The position numbers and the translations under genes are program-made. DNA of 64,000 bases from Pedobacter sp. SL55 (lineage in GTDB: Bacteria; Bacteroidota; Bacteroidia; Sphingobacteriales; Sphingobacteriaceae): contig NZ_CP113059.1 in NCBI RefSeq assembly GCF_026625705.1, positions 372,001 through 436,000 of the forward strand, written 5' to 3'. The stretch's first letter is position 1. Each line of letters begins with the position of its first letter. Of this stretch, positions 42,085-50,614 are shown piece by piece. The notes beneath the pieces were generated by a model. The model was not told the origin of the DNA and did no database searches. It saw only the letters and a program-made list of their open reading frames with translations.

Positions 42085-44310
42085 ATGACACATTTACCTG
42101 TACTTATTGCAGATTTAGGATTGATACTTGCCGCTGGAGGCATTACTACTATTATATTTAAAAAAATCAAACAGCCACTAGTTTTAGGCTATATATTGGC
42201 TGGGGTAATTGTAGGTCCTCATCTTAATTTTACGCCTACCGTAACCGACCATAAAAGCATTACCACTTGGGCCGAAATTGGTGTAATTTTCTTACTTTTT
42301 AGCTTGGGGCTAGAGTTTAGCTTTAAGAAACTGGTTAAGGTTGGAGGCTCTTCGTCTATTACCGCTTTGGTAGAAATTATTGGAATGTGCTTAATTGGTT
42401 ATTTTGCTGGCCAACTAATGGGCTGGAAAACCATGGACAGCATCTTCTTAGGTGCCGTACTTTCTGTTTCTTCTACAACAATTATCATTAGAGCCTTTGA
42501 TGAACTGGGGGTAAAGCACAAAAAGTTCGCTAATCTGGTTTTTGGAGCACTGATTGTAGAAGATTTAGCTGCCATTTTAATTATGGTTTTACTCACTACG
42601 GTTGCCGTTAGTCAGCAATTTGAAGGTGCAGAAATGGTAGTGTCTATCTTAAAACTTAGTTTCTTTTTAATACTATGGTTTTTAGGTGGTATTTTCATCA
42701 TCCCATCTTTTTTAAAATTAACCAAGAAGCTAATGAACGATGAAACCTTGCTCGTGGTGTCTTTAGCTTTATGTTTAGTAATGGTAATATTAGCGGTAAA
42801 AGTTGGGTTTTCTCCGGCGCTTGGGGCATTTATTATGGGATCCATTTTGGCAGAAACACCTCAAGCAGAAAAAATTGAGCACCTTACCAAATCCGTAAAA
42901 GATTTATTTGGGGCAGTATTTTTTGTTTCGGTGGGTATGTTAATAGACCCTAAAATTTTATTAGCCTATTGGCAGCCAATTTTAATAATTACAGGCATTA
43001 CCATTGTGGGCAAACTAATTACTACAGGCAGCGGTGCTTTACTTTCTGGTCAGCCACTTAAAACATCGGTACAAACCGGGTTGAGTTTAACGCAAATTGG
43101 AGAGTTCTCTTTCATTATTGCCACTTTGGGTTTAACCTTAAAAGCAACTAGCGATTTCCTGTATCCTATTACCGTGGCCGTATCTGCAATAACTACGTTT
43201 ACTACACCGTACCTTATCAAATATTCCGAAAACTTCTATAATTTTTTATCGAAGATACTTCCGCAAAAATGGCTTAATGCGATTAGTAGATACAGTAGCA
43301 GTACCGAAGGCATAACCACTTTAAGTGATTGGAAAATATTATTGAGATCGTACATTATCAATACCATTACCCACTCGGTAATTATCATCGCTGTGGTGGT
43401 TTTGGCATCCCGATACGTAAATCCTTTTATCATTAAAAACATTACCAACGGCACCAATGGTGTAATTATCAGTGTTTTTATTTCTTTCTTAATGATGTCG
43501 CCTTTTTTATGGGCACTTTCGGTAAGGCGTATAGAAAAAACCGCTTACTCGCATCTTTGGCTTAATAAAAAATATACCCGTGGCCCACTCATTGCCATAG
43601 AAGTTTTTAGAATTGCCTTAGGTGTATTTTTTGTAGGCTTTTTGATGTATGAGTTTTTTGATACCTGGGTAGCTGCCGGCATTGCACTTGGCTTAACCAT
43701 TTTAGTAATGGTAATATTTTCTAGAAGGCTGCAAAGTTTCTACGAACGTATGGAAAACAGGTTTTTCTACAACCTTAATGCCAGAGAAACGGCTAAAAAA
43801 CAACCAGAAATTTTACCTTGGGATACACATTTGCTCGAACTTACCGTAGCACCAGAATCAAAATTAGTAGGGCAAACCTTGGTAGATTTGGCAGTTAGGG
43901 AAAAGTACGGCATTAACATTGCCATGATTGAACGTGGCAAAATTATGATACCAACACCAAAACGTGACGAACGTTTATACCCTAACGATAAAGTTTTGGT
44001 AATTGGAACTGATGACCAGCTGGCAAGCGTTAAACATTTATTTGAGGGAGATCATACGGAAATAGAAGATGAGAATACCTTCCCAAAACAAGATATGTCT
44101 TTACAAAAAGTAGTGATCAACAGTAAATCTCCAGTGTTCGGACAAACCATCAGAGATAGTGGCATTAGGGAGAAAACTCAGGGCCTAGTGGTTGGTATCG
44201 AAAGAAACGGACAGCGTATCCTTAATCCAGATTCTAATTTGATTTTTGAAAATGAAGATATTGTGTGGATAGTTGGAAACAACAAGCGTATCCCAGAGTT
44301 ACTGAAATAG
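42085..44310 (+). CDS. CPA2 family monovalent cation:proton antiporter with two RCK_C domains
   Basis: 741 residues. The membrane domain (about 5-390, 12-13 helices) has the Kef/CPA2 hallmarks LGYILAGVIVGPHLNF, IGVIFLLFSLGLEFSF and FSPALGAFIMGSILAETPQA, plus a further helical region to about 560 (ALGVFFVGFLMYEFFDTWVA). The cytoplasmic end holds two RCK_C/TrkA-C domains (about 575-650, LLELTVAPESKLVGQTLVDL; about 672-741, VVINSKSPVFGQTIRDSGIR), which bind regulatory ligands. The family exports K+ or Na+ in exchange for protons. Two RCK_C domains without an RCK_N are characteristic of a Bacteroidota subgroup. No KefF/KefG partner gene is adjacent. Confidence 0.9.
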   Translation: MTHLPVLIADLGLILAAGGITTIIFKKIKQPLVLGYILAGVIVGPHLNFTPTVTDHKSITTWAEIGVIFLLFSLGLEFSFKKLVKVGGSSSITALVEIIGMCLIGYFAGQLMGWKTMDSIFLGAVLSVSSTTIIIRAFDELGVKHKKFANLVFGALIVEDLAAILIMVLLTTVAVSQQFEGAEMVVSILKLSFFLILWFLGGIFIIPSFLKLTKKLMNDETLLVVSLALCLVMVILAVKVGFSPALGAFIMGSILAETPQAEKIEHLTKSVKDLFGAVFFVSVGMLIDPKILLAYWQPILIITGITIVGKLITTGSGALLSGQPLKTSVQTGLSLTQIGEFSFIIATLGLTLKATSDFLYPITVAVSAITTFTTPYLIKYSENFYNFLSKILPQKWLNAISRYSSSTEGITTLSDWKILLRSYIINTITHSVIIIAVVVLASRYVNPFIIKNITNGTNGVIISVFISFLMMSPFLWALSVRRIEKTAYSHLWLNKKYTRGPLIAIEVFRIALGVFFVGFLMYEFFDTWVAAGIALGLTILVMVIFSRRLQSFYERMENRFFYNLNARETAKKQPEILPWDTHLLELTVAPESKLVGQTLVDLAVREKYGINIAMIERGKIMIPTPKRDERLYPNDKVLVIGTDDQLASVKHLFEGDHTEIEDENTFPKQDMSLQKVVINSKSPVFGQTIRDSGIREKTQGLVVGIERNGQRILNPDSNLIFENEDIVWIVGNNKRIPELLK

Positions 44311-44401
44311 TTTTCATTGTTTAACAATCATCCAACCGTAAAGTGAGTACTGTTAATCGATTTCGTGATTTGTATCAGAAAGAATAGCTGTGCTAAAACC
44401 T

Positions 44402-44409
44402 TAATTTTG
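44402..44409 (+). promoter_or_regulatory. -7 box TAATTTTG of the truncated hemoglobin gene
   Basis: Exact TAnnTTTG, 19 bases before the ATG at 44429. The nearest upstream TTG is too far (29 bases) for a confident -33. Confidence 0.45.
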
Positions 44410-44428
44410 TACATCCAATTTAAGAAAA

Positions 44429-44821
44429 ATGGCATTAGCAGACATCAACAGCTTAGAAGATATTCAATTATTGGTAAATACCTTCTATTTGAGGGTTAGA
44501 GAAAACGAGTTGTTAGGTCCTATTTTTAACGAGCGTATTGGCGATAGATGGCCAGAACATTTAGAGAAGATGTATCGCTTTTGGCAGACTGTGCTACTAG
44601 AAGTACACACCTACACCGGTAGTCCTTTCCCACCACACGCCAAACTTCCGGTAAGCCAACTTCATTTTGATACCTGGCTAAGCTTATGGCACAGCACCAT
44701 AGATGAATTTTTTACCGGAGAAAAAGCTACCGATGCCAAATGGCGAGGAGATAGAATGGCAGAGATGTTTATGTACAAGATAGAATATTACCGCAATAAC
44801 GAGGCAAAACCATTGCTTTAA
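44429..44821 (+). CDS. Group III truncated hemoglobin
   Basis: 130 residues, 2-on-2 globin. SLEDIQLLVNTFYLRVRENE and LLGPIFNERIGDRWPEHLEK with MYRFWQTVLL are group III blocks, and the proximal heme His lies in PVSQLHFDTWLSLWHSTIDE. The conserved Trp of this group is in the same block (LWHSTIDEFF). Group III globins bind oxygen and NO; in Campylobacter the homologue takes part in nitrosative stress handling. The role here is inferred only. A -7 promoter box precedes it. A four-helix membrane protein follows 57 bases later and may be co-transcribed. Confidence 0.93.
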   Translation: MALADINSLEDIQLLVNTFYLRVRENELLGPIFNERIGDRWPEHLEKMYRFWQTVLLEVHTYTGSPFPPHAKLPVSQLHFDTWLSLWHSTIDEFFTGEKATDAKWRGDRMAEMFMYKIEYYRNNEAKPLL

Positions 44822-44857
44822 GCTGGCAGTATTAAGTTTGGAGTTTTCAGTAAAAAG

Positions 44858-44878
44858 TCTCAATACACAATACACAAA
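44858..44878. repeat. Heptad repeat abutting a start codon
   Basis: TCTCAAT ACACAAT ACACAAA, three 7-mers running directly into the ATG at 44879. Confidence 0.6.
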
Positions 44879-45319
44879 ATGAATTCAAAGGTACAACAAC
44901 CCATAGCAGTCATTTGCACTTTTACTTGGATCGGATTTGTATGCGCCATCAGTTTCTTAGAAGCTTGGCTAAAATTTAGAGCTCCTGGCGTAACATTACC
45001 CATTGGTTTAGGCATAGGCCGATTAGTTTTTGCAGCGCTGAATAAGGTGGAATGGGTATTTGCAATAACCATTCTATTCAGCAACATCAGAACCCTTAGA
45101 AAAATCTCCATTAGTCCATTTTACATCATCACATTACTTTTTCTGATTGTACAAACGGTATGGCTCTTGCCTGCATTAGATACCAGAGCAGAACTTTATA
45201 TACAGGGTAAAGATGTGCCACATTCTTACCTGCATTTTTACTATGTTATTGCAGAAGGCATTAAAATTATTTTTTTGTTCATTTTCGGCACTAAGCTATT
45301 TAAGTTAGAGAAAAGCTAG
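44879..45319 (+). CDS. Four-helix membrane protein of unknown function
   Basis: 146 residues with helices at about 8-30, 60-78, 85-105 and 120-142. The loop after helix 1 is unusually well defined (LEAWLKFRAPGVTLPIGLGI, with GRLVFAALNKVEWVFAI), and charged Glu/Arg residues next to the membrane suggest a binding site. The third loop (LPALDTRAELYIQGKDVPHSYLH) lies outside the membrane. I recall similar unnamed proteins in Bacteroidota but can give no function. It follows the truncated hemoglobin gene on the same strand, with a heptad string in the gap. Confidence 0.65.
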   Translation: MNSKVQQPIAVICTFTWIGFVCAISFLEAWLKFRAPGVTLPIGLGIGRLVFAALNKVEWVFAITILFSNIRTLRKISISPFYIITLLFLIVQTVWLLPALDTRAELYIQGKDVPHSYLHFYYVIAEGIKIIFLFIFGTKLFKLEKS

Positions 45320-45454
45320 TTCAATAATTCTTTTCTTCGCGTTTGTTGCGAATGCTTAGCAAAACTTTGGGGTAAAGAAGATAAACCGCGAAGACAATAA
45401 GAGTTCAGCAAAGACTGCAAAGTGGATACGGACTAACTTTGTTAATTAAACCTG

Positions 45455-45515
45455 ATGGAAGCGGATATATCCCGATTTTTCATCGGGAATAGCAGCGAAC
45501 AGCAGGGCTGAAATT
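45455..45515. repeat. Extragenic repeat sharing sequence with 53560-53600
   Basis: Contains ATCCCGATTTTTCATCGGGA (hairpin) followed by AATAGCAGCGAACAGCAGGGCTG. The complement of 53560-53593 reads TTTCATCGGGATAAAGCGG and CAGCGGGGCTG, a related string. Confidence 0.5.
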
Positions 45516-45553
45516 TCCGATGAAAAACTATAGCACCTTTTCAAATAAAAACA

Positions 45554-46207
45554 CTATCCAAAATGGATTATAATTTGCTTAACAACTAAATACAGCGCCA
45601 AACAATATAAAAAAATGGCAATACATTTATTAATTAGGCGGCTACTCAGTGTAAATTTTTCCTGAATAAATTTAGCAAAATAAGCGTAACCGTAAAGTGC
45701 CAACATAGAGCCTACGCCAGAGCCTATACTAAAGATAACCAATGATATATAATCTGTAGCAATCCACTCGTGTAAGATTACATAGTTGCCAAAAAACAAC
45801 CAAAAAGGTATTTGTACTGGATTTAAAACGCCCAAAATAACACCATAAAGCACACTGCCTTTTCTACTATCTGTTGCCTTAGGCTGATTGACCTTATCTC
45901 GGTTAAGCCATGCTAAAGTACCCATTACCAAGAGTAACACCATCATAAACAAATCCACCAAAAAGCTCAACTGAAAGTTGCCCAACTTAATGCTATCAAT
46001 GTCTACATCGCTAGAAATCCAGCGGGCAAAACGCATCATTCCGAAGGTAAAAAAAACCTCTATAGCAGAAAAAGCAAGGATAAACCCCCAAGCTTGGCGC
46101 ATACCACGGTTAATGGTTAACTGTGCTAAAGTTAGGTTAATATTACCCGGCGGAATGTATCCCATCGCGTTAAGAGCAACACCAATTAGAAAGGTAACTA
46201 CGAGCAT
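45554..46207 (-). CDS. LysE family exporter
   Basis: 217 residues with about six membrane helices. The LysE/RhtB family start is visible in the first helix and loop (VALNAMGYIPPGNINLTLAQ), with the conserved PPG motif, and helix 4-5 region LYGVILGVLNPVQIPFWLFF. Family members export amino acids or other small solutes by proton exchange. This copy belongs to a divergent Bacteroidota branch, so the substrate is not predictable. It stands alone; repeats lie on both sides. Confidence 0.8.
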   Translation of the reverse strand: MLVVTFLIGVALNAMGYIPPGNINLTLAQLTINRGMRQAWGFILAFSAIEVFFTFGMMRFARWISSDVDIDSIKLGNFQLSFLVDLFMMVLLLVMGTLAWLNRDKVNQPKATDSRKGSVLYGVILGVLNPVQIPFWLFFGNYVILHEWIATDYISLVIFSIGSGVGSMLALYGYAYFAKFIQEKFTLSSRLINKCIAIFLYCLALYLVVKQIIIHFG

Positions 46208-46265
46208 TAGTCTAGAATTGTTGTATGGTTAAATTGTTTCATTGTTTGGTTTGATATAGACATTT

Positions 46266-46321
46266 GTAAGTAGAAAGTTTAGAGTTCTAATCTCAATACG
46301 CTATACTCAATTCTCAAATCT
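46266..46321. repeat. Heptad mosaic element abutting the uvrA stop codon
   Basis: Eight 7-mers: GTAAGTA GAAAGTT TAGAGTT CTAATCT CAATACG CTATACT CAATTCT CAAATCT (46266-46321). The first three are AGTT-type and the rest CTCAA-type, roughly inverted to each other. It ends on the first base of the complement of the uvrA stop. Confidence 0.6.
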
Positions 46322-49122
46322 TAAGCTAAATGCGTTTTTAAAAACTGTCCGGTGTAAGAGTTTGCTACTTTCAACAAATCTTCTGGTTTACCTTCAAAAA
46401 CAACGTTACCTCCTTTATCTCCACCTTCTGGACCAATATCAATTACCCAATCTGCACATTTAATCATGTCCATATTGTGCTCTATTACAATTACCGTACT
46501 GCCTTGCTCTATCAAAGTATTTAGCGCCTTTAATAGTTTCTTAATATCATGAAAATGCAAACCAGTGGTTGGCTCATCGAAAATAAAAACTGCCTTTTGC
46601 GCATTGTTCCCCTTAATTAAAAATGAAGCCAGTTTAATACGCTGCGCCTCGCCCCCAGATAAAGTATTTGACGATTGTCCTAAATGAACATAACCCAAAC
46701 CAACATCTACCAAGGGTTGTAGCTTAGCCATTATTTTAGGTTCTTTTACAAAAAACTCAACCGCTTGGTCTATCGTCATATCTAAAATGTCAGACACGTT
46801 TTTATCCTGATAAGTTACATCTAACACCTGTTGTTTAAAGCGTTTACCACCGCAAGTTTCGCATGGCAAATAAATATCGGCCATAAACTGCATTTCAATT
46901 TTAACTTCGCCCTCGCCTTGGCAAACATCGCAACGGCCACCTTCTACGTTAAAAGAAAATGCTGCTGGTTTTAGCCCTGCGGCTTTTGCAGCTGGCAAGC
47001 CCGAAAACAAGGCCCTAACATCGTCCCAAGCTTTTACATAGGTTACCGGATTAGAACGAGAAGAACGACCAATTGGGTTCTGATCTACCATTTCTACCTG
47101 CTGCACCAAATCGATATTGCCGAAAATTCCATCGTAAGCCCCTGTTTGCTCGCCAGCATAATTACCAATGGCTTTTTGCAAAGCGGGATACAAAATCCGT
47201 TTGATTAAACTCGTTTTACCCGAACCAGAAACACCCGTAACGCAAGTGAACACACCCAAAGGAAATTTTACATTCACATTTTTTAAGTTATTTTCTCTGG
47301 CTCCTTTAATTAAAATATGATCTTTCCAGTTTCTACGCTTTTTAGGGATTTCTATACTATCTAGCCCTGCCAAATATCTGCCTGTAAGTGATTTTTTGTC
47401 TTTAATGATTTGATCGTAAGTGCCGCTGAAAACCAAATTTCCACCTTGTGTACCTGCTTCTGGACCAATATCAATCAAATGGTCGGCAGCTTTCATCATC
47501 TCCTCTTCGTGCTCTACCACCAAAACGGTGTTTCCCACGTTTCTTAACGACTCTAACACGCCAATTAAGCGGTGGGTATCGCGAGGGTGCAGGCCAATAC
47601 TAGGCTCATCTAACACGTAAACAGAACCTACCAAGCTACTGCCTAGCGAAGTTGCTAGGTTAATACGCTGACTTTCGCCGCCAGATAAAGTATTTGATAG
47701 ACGGTTTAAAGTTAAATAGCCCAAACCAACATTGTTAAGGTATAAAATGCGGCTACTAATTTCTGCCAGTAAACGTTTCGAGATTTTCTGCTCATTTTCG
47801 GTTAATGCCAACCCATCAAAAAATGGCAAGATGGTAGAAAGTGGCATCAGCACCAATTCTAAGATAGACTTACCACCCACTTTCACATAAGATGCATCCT
47901 TACGTAAACGTGTCCCTTTGCAATCTGGGCAGGTAGTTTTACCACGGTAACGCGATAGCATTACCCGATACTGAATTTTGTATGTCTGCTCTTCTAGTTC
48001 CTTAAAGAAATCATCCAGACCTCTGAAATACTTATTACCCGTCCAAAGCAATTGCTGTTGTTTTTCTGTGAGCTCGCTAAAGGAACGATGAATTGGAAAA
48101 TCGAATTTATCAGCATTTTTAATAAATGCTTTAAGCCATTCGCCCATTTTTTCGCCACGCCAAGGAGCAATAGCATTATCGTATATACTCTTGCTTTTAT
48201 CTGGAATTACCAAATCTTCGTCGATACCAATTACATTGCCATAACCCTCGCAACGTTTACAAGCACCGTAGGGGTTATTGAAACTAAAGAAATTGGGCGT
48301 AGGCTCCTCGAACTTCAAATCGTCTAACTCAAAACGGTCGCAAAAGAAAGTTCGTTTACCGACGTTTTCAATATAGCAATCTCCTTTACCTTCAAAAAAA
48401 GCAGTTTGCGCCGAGTCCGCAATGCGACTTAAAGTTTCATCATCGTGAGCAACCACAATACGGTCTATCAAAATAAATACCTGATCTGCTTCGGTCAGTT
48501 CTTCGTCTTTAATGGTATCATCTGCCAGCAAATCTTCTATTTTCTTGATATTGCCTAAGTAAGAAACTCGCAAAAATCCCTTTTGTAAAAGTACCGCTAG
48601 CTCTTCTTTTAATGTTCTATTATTTTGAGGATGCAATGGGCTGAAAATAGTTACCACTTCATCATCGGCCAGTGCCGCAACAAAATCTACAACTGTACTT
48701 ACCGTATCTTTTTTTACCTCATTGCCCGAAATTGGGGAATAAGTTCTACCAATTCTAGAGTATAGTAATTTTAGGTAATCGTAAATTTCGGTAGAAGTAC
48801 CTACCGTAGAACGCGGGTTCGAAGTAATTACTTTTTGTTCTATGGCAATGGCGGGAGCAATGCCTTTGATATAATCTACATCGGGCTTGTTCATACGCCC
48901 CATAAACTGGCGGGCATAGGCTGATAAGCTCTCTACATACCTACGTTGGCCTTCGGCGTATAGCGTATCAAATGCTAACGACGATTTGCCAGAACCAGAC
49001 ATTCCGGTAATTACTACAAACTTATTTTTAGGGATAGCTACATCAATATTCTTTAAATTGTGTACTCTAGCCCCTTTTATGATGATATGTTGATGTGGAT
49101 CTTTCTCTAGTTCCTTGCTCAT
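46321..49122 (-). CDS. uvrA: Excinuclease ABC subunit A
   Basis: 933 residues, damage-recognition ATPase of nucleotide excision repair. First ATPase: Walker A GMSGSGKSSLAF and signature LSGGESQRINLATSLG. Second ATPase: GVSGSGKTSLIK and LSGGEAQRIKLASFL, with Walker B VFIFDEPTTGLHF. Zinc-binding cysteines are in CKRCEGYGNV with CPDCKGTRL, and in CDVCQGEGEVKIEMQF with LPCETCGGKRF. Length is normal. A TATCTTTG box (49153-49146, minus strand) lies 24 bases upstream of the ATG. It diverges from the ECF sigma gene, an arrangement I recall from other Bacteroidota. Confidence 0.97.
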   Translation of the reverse strand: MSKELEKDPHQHIIIKGARVHNLKNIDVAIPKNKFVVITGMSGSGKSSLAFDTLYAEGQRRYVESLSAYARQFMGRMNKPDVDYIKGIAPAIAIEQKVITSNPRSTVGTSTEIYDYLKLLYSRIGRTYSPISGNEVKKDTVSTVVDFVAALADDEVVTIFSPLHPQNNRTLKEELAVLLQKGFLRVSYLGNIKKIEDLLADDTIKDEELTEADQVFILIDRIVVAHDDETLSRIADSAQTAFFEGKGDCYIENVGKRTFFCDRFELDDLKFEEPTPNFFSFNNPYGACKRCEGYGNVIGIDEDLVIPDKSKSIYDNAIAPWRGEKMGEWLKAFIKNADKFDFPIHRSFSELTEKQQQLLWTGNKYFRGLDDFFKELEEQTYKIQYRVMLSRYRGKTTCPDCKGTRLRKDASYVKVGGKSILELVLMPLSTILPFFDGLALTENEQKISKRLLAEISSRILYLNNVGLGYLTLNRLSNTLSGGESQRINLATSLGSSLVGSVYVLDEPSIGLHPRDTHRLIGVLESLRNVGNTVLVVEHEEEMMKAADHLIDIGPEAGTQGGNLVFSGTYDQIIKDKKSLTGRYLAGLDSIEIPKKRRNWKDHILIKGARENNLKNVNVKFPLGVFTCVTGVSGSGKTSLIKRILYPALQKAIGNYAGEQTGAYDGIFGNIDLVQQVEMVDQNPIGRSSRSNPVTYVKAWDDVRALFSGLPAAKAAGLKPAAFSFNVEGGRCDVCQGEGEVKIEMQFMADIYLPCETCGGKRFKQQVLDVTYQDKNVSDILDMTIDQAVEFFVKEPKIMAKLQPLVDVGLGYVHLGQSSNTLSGGEAQRIKLASFLIKGNNAQKAVFIFDEPTTGLHFHDIKKLLKALNTLIEQGSTVIVIEHNMDMIKCADWVIDIGPEGGDKGGNVVFEGKPEDLLKVANSYTGQFLKTHLA

Positions 49123-49145
49123 TGATAACCTCTCGATGTAATTTA

Positions 49146-49153
49146 CAAAGATA
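49146..49153 (-). promoter_or_regulatory. uvrA -7 box TATCTTTG
   Basis: Exact TAnnTTTG on the minus strand, 24 bases before the ATG. No LexA-like palindrome is visible in the gap. Confidence 0.5.
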
Positions 49154-49523
49154 GTTATAAAAGTTTGAGCAGGGAAGCCTGAACACCAACGATATAATTA
49201 AAAACTGGTCAGTTTGATGTCAATCATCATCTTATCTAATTACACCAATTATCACATTAAAGATTGGTACAAAATTTGACAATGTATACAAGCTTACGCA
49301 ACGATATCGTAAGACAGCGCATTGATATTTAATTAACGTTAACAATAACCATTTTTAAAGTTTATTTGGGATTTTTAGATTTTTTAGCAATTTAATTCTT
49401 TGAATCTCATAAAAAAATGTTTCTTTTGAAACTGTAACAACAAAACAATAACTTATTCACTCACAAAAAACTAAAGGAGAAAAGCTATAGATTAAAAATT
49501 TACGTGTTTATTATTTAATAAAG
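49154..49523. other. Gap between uvrA and the sigma factor gene
   Basis: About 370 bp of AT-rich sequence with no open frame I can support. A purine-rich AAAGGAGAAA near 49474 lies 40 bases before the sigma ATG, too far for a ribosome-binding site of that start. TTAACGTTAA near 49333 is a short palindrome. A long 5' leader for the sigma gene is possible. Confidence 0.5.
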
Positions 49524-50135
49524 ATGGATTTAATCAAACACACTCCTATGAGGTTACAACAGGTTAGTGATCAGGATTTGGTGAAGTTATATATCGGCGG
49601 TGACGAAAGTGTTATCGAGGAACTTCTTCGTCGGCACAAGTCCAAAATTTTCACGTCAATTTATTTATTGGTTAAGGATCAATATCTCGCAGAAGACATT
49701 TTCCAGGATGCTTTTATCAAAGTAATTAACACCTTACGTTCTGGCAGGTATAACGAAGAAGGGAAGTTTTTACCCTGGGTAATGCGTATTGCACATAACT
49801 TGGTTATCGATTATTTTAGAAAAGAAAAGCGTACGCCAACCATTACCAGTGCCGATGGTACCGACGTGCTTAACCTGATACAAATTCACGAAGAAAGTGC
49901 CGAAGAACGTATGCTGAGAGAGCAAACACATGTAGATTTACGTAAAATGATACATCATTTGCCCGATGAGCAAAAAGAAGTTTTAATTATGCGCCACTAC
50001 GCCGATTTGAGCTTTAAAGAAATTGCAGAACTTACCGATGTAAGTATCAACACCGCATTGGGGCGAATGCGCTATGCGCTAAGCAACCTACGCAAAATGA
50101 TGAACGTTAAAGAAATAAGCGTAAGCCGCAGCTAA
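49524..50135 (+). CDS. ECF-type RNA polymerase sigma factor
   Basis: 203 residues. Region 2: DQDLVKLYIGGDESVIEELL.. KDQYLAEDIFQDAFIKVINT, with the -10-binding helix RFLPW-like text GKFLPWVMRIAHNLVIDYFR. Region 4: MIHHLPDEQKEVLIMRHYAD followed by LSFKEIAELTDVSINTALGR, the helix-turn-helix for -35 recognition. This highly conserved ECF factor is found beside uvrA in related genomes, and no anti-sigma gene with a membrane helix is adjacent. A 61-codon gene of unknown function lies 171 bases downstream. The start ATG 49524 gives the standard N-terminus MDLIKHTPMRLQQVSDQDLV. Confidence 0.94.
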   Translation: MDLIKHTPMRLQQVSDQDLVKLYIGGDESVIEELLRRHKSKIFTSIYLLVKDQYLAEDIFQDAFIKVINTLRSGRYNEEGKFLPWVMRIAHNLVIDYFRKEKRTPTITSADGTDVLNLIQIHEESAEERMLREQTHVDLRKMIHHLPDEQKEVLIMRHYADLSFKEIAELTDVSINTALGRMRYALSNLRKMMNVKEISVSRS

Positions 50136-50306
50136 GTCACAAAAATGTTGCATTATGGTTTTTATGCGCTAATTCACTCCAATAAGGGTTAAACAAAGAT
50201 TTAACTTATTGTTAATAGTAATTTTTAAAAAAATTAAAATTTAAGTACAATACTCGTGAAATAAAGGTCTTTAGCTTACGTTTAAAATCTAAACAAAAAG
50301 ATATAA

Positions 50307-50492
50307 ATGCGTATGACAAAAACCTTTACTCAAACCAACCTAAAAAAACTATCGAAACAGAATGCTTTAGAGCAAGGCGATAATTCTGACCAGAGCTTTT
50401 ACAAAACCATCAAACCTAGCTTAGATGAGCTTTATAGAGAACCCTCTGATGAGACGATAGCAAAGATTTTAAAGCACGTTAAAAAGCGTTGA
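50307..50492 (+). CDS. Small conserved-looking protein downstream of the sigma factor
   Basis: 61 residues (59 if the second ATG at 50313 is used), with no signal or membrane helix. The C-terminal half (KPSLDELYREPSDETIAKIL) is amphipathic and helical with a basic end KHVKKR. It has coding-like codon use and its own terminator, which makes it likely real. Position after an ECF sigma gene suggests regulation, perhaps sigma binding, but there is no direct evidence. Not recognised as a named family. Confidence 0.6.
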   Translation: MRMTKTFTQTNLKKLSKQNALEQGDNSDQSFYKTIKPSLDELYREPSDETIAKILKHVKKR

Positions 50493-50501
50493 AAATGAAA
50501 G

Positions 50502-50535
50502 GTCCCGATGTAACAAAAATCGGGACTTTTTTTTT
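50502..50535 (+). terminator. Terminator after the 61-codon gene
   Basis: GTCCCGAT (50502-50509) pairs with ATCGGGAC (50519-50526), followed by nine or more T residues. Confidence 0.92.
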
Positions 50536-50554
50536 AACGTATTAATTAACCATA

Positions 50555-50589
50555 TTGACAAAATCCTACAATAAAAACGGCTACCTTTG
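50555..50589 (+). promoter_or_regulatory. Promoter of the MFS transporter gene
   Basis: TTG at 50555-50557 and TACCTTTG at 50582-50589 with a 24-base spacer, slightly long; about 25 bases before the ATG at 50615. Confidence 0.5.
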
Positions 50590-50614
50590 CTTAGTGTAAA
50601 AAAAACACTAAGAA

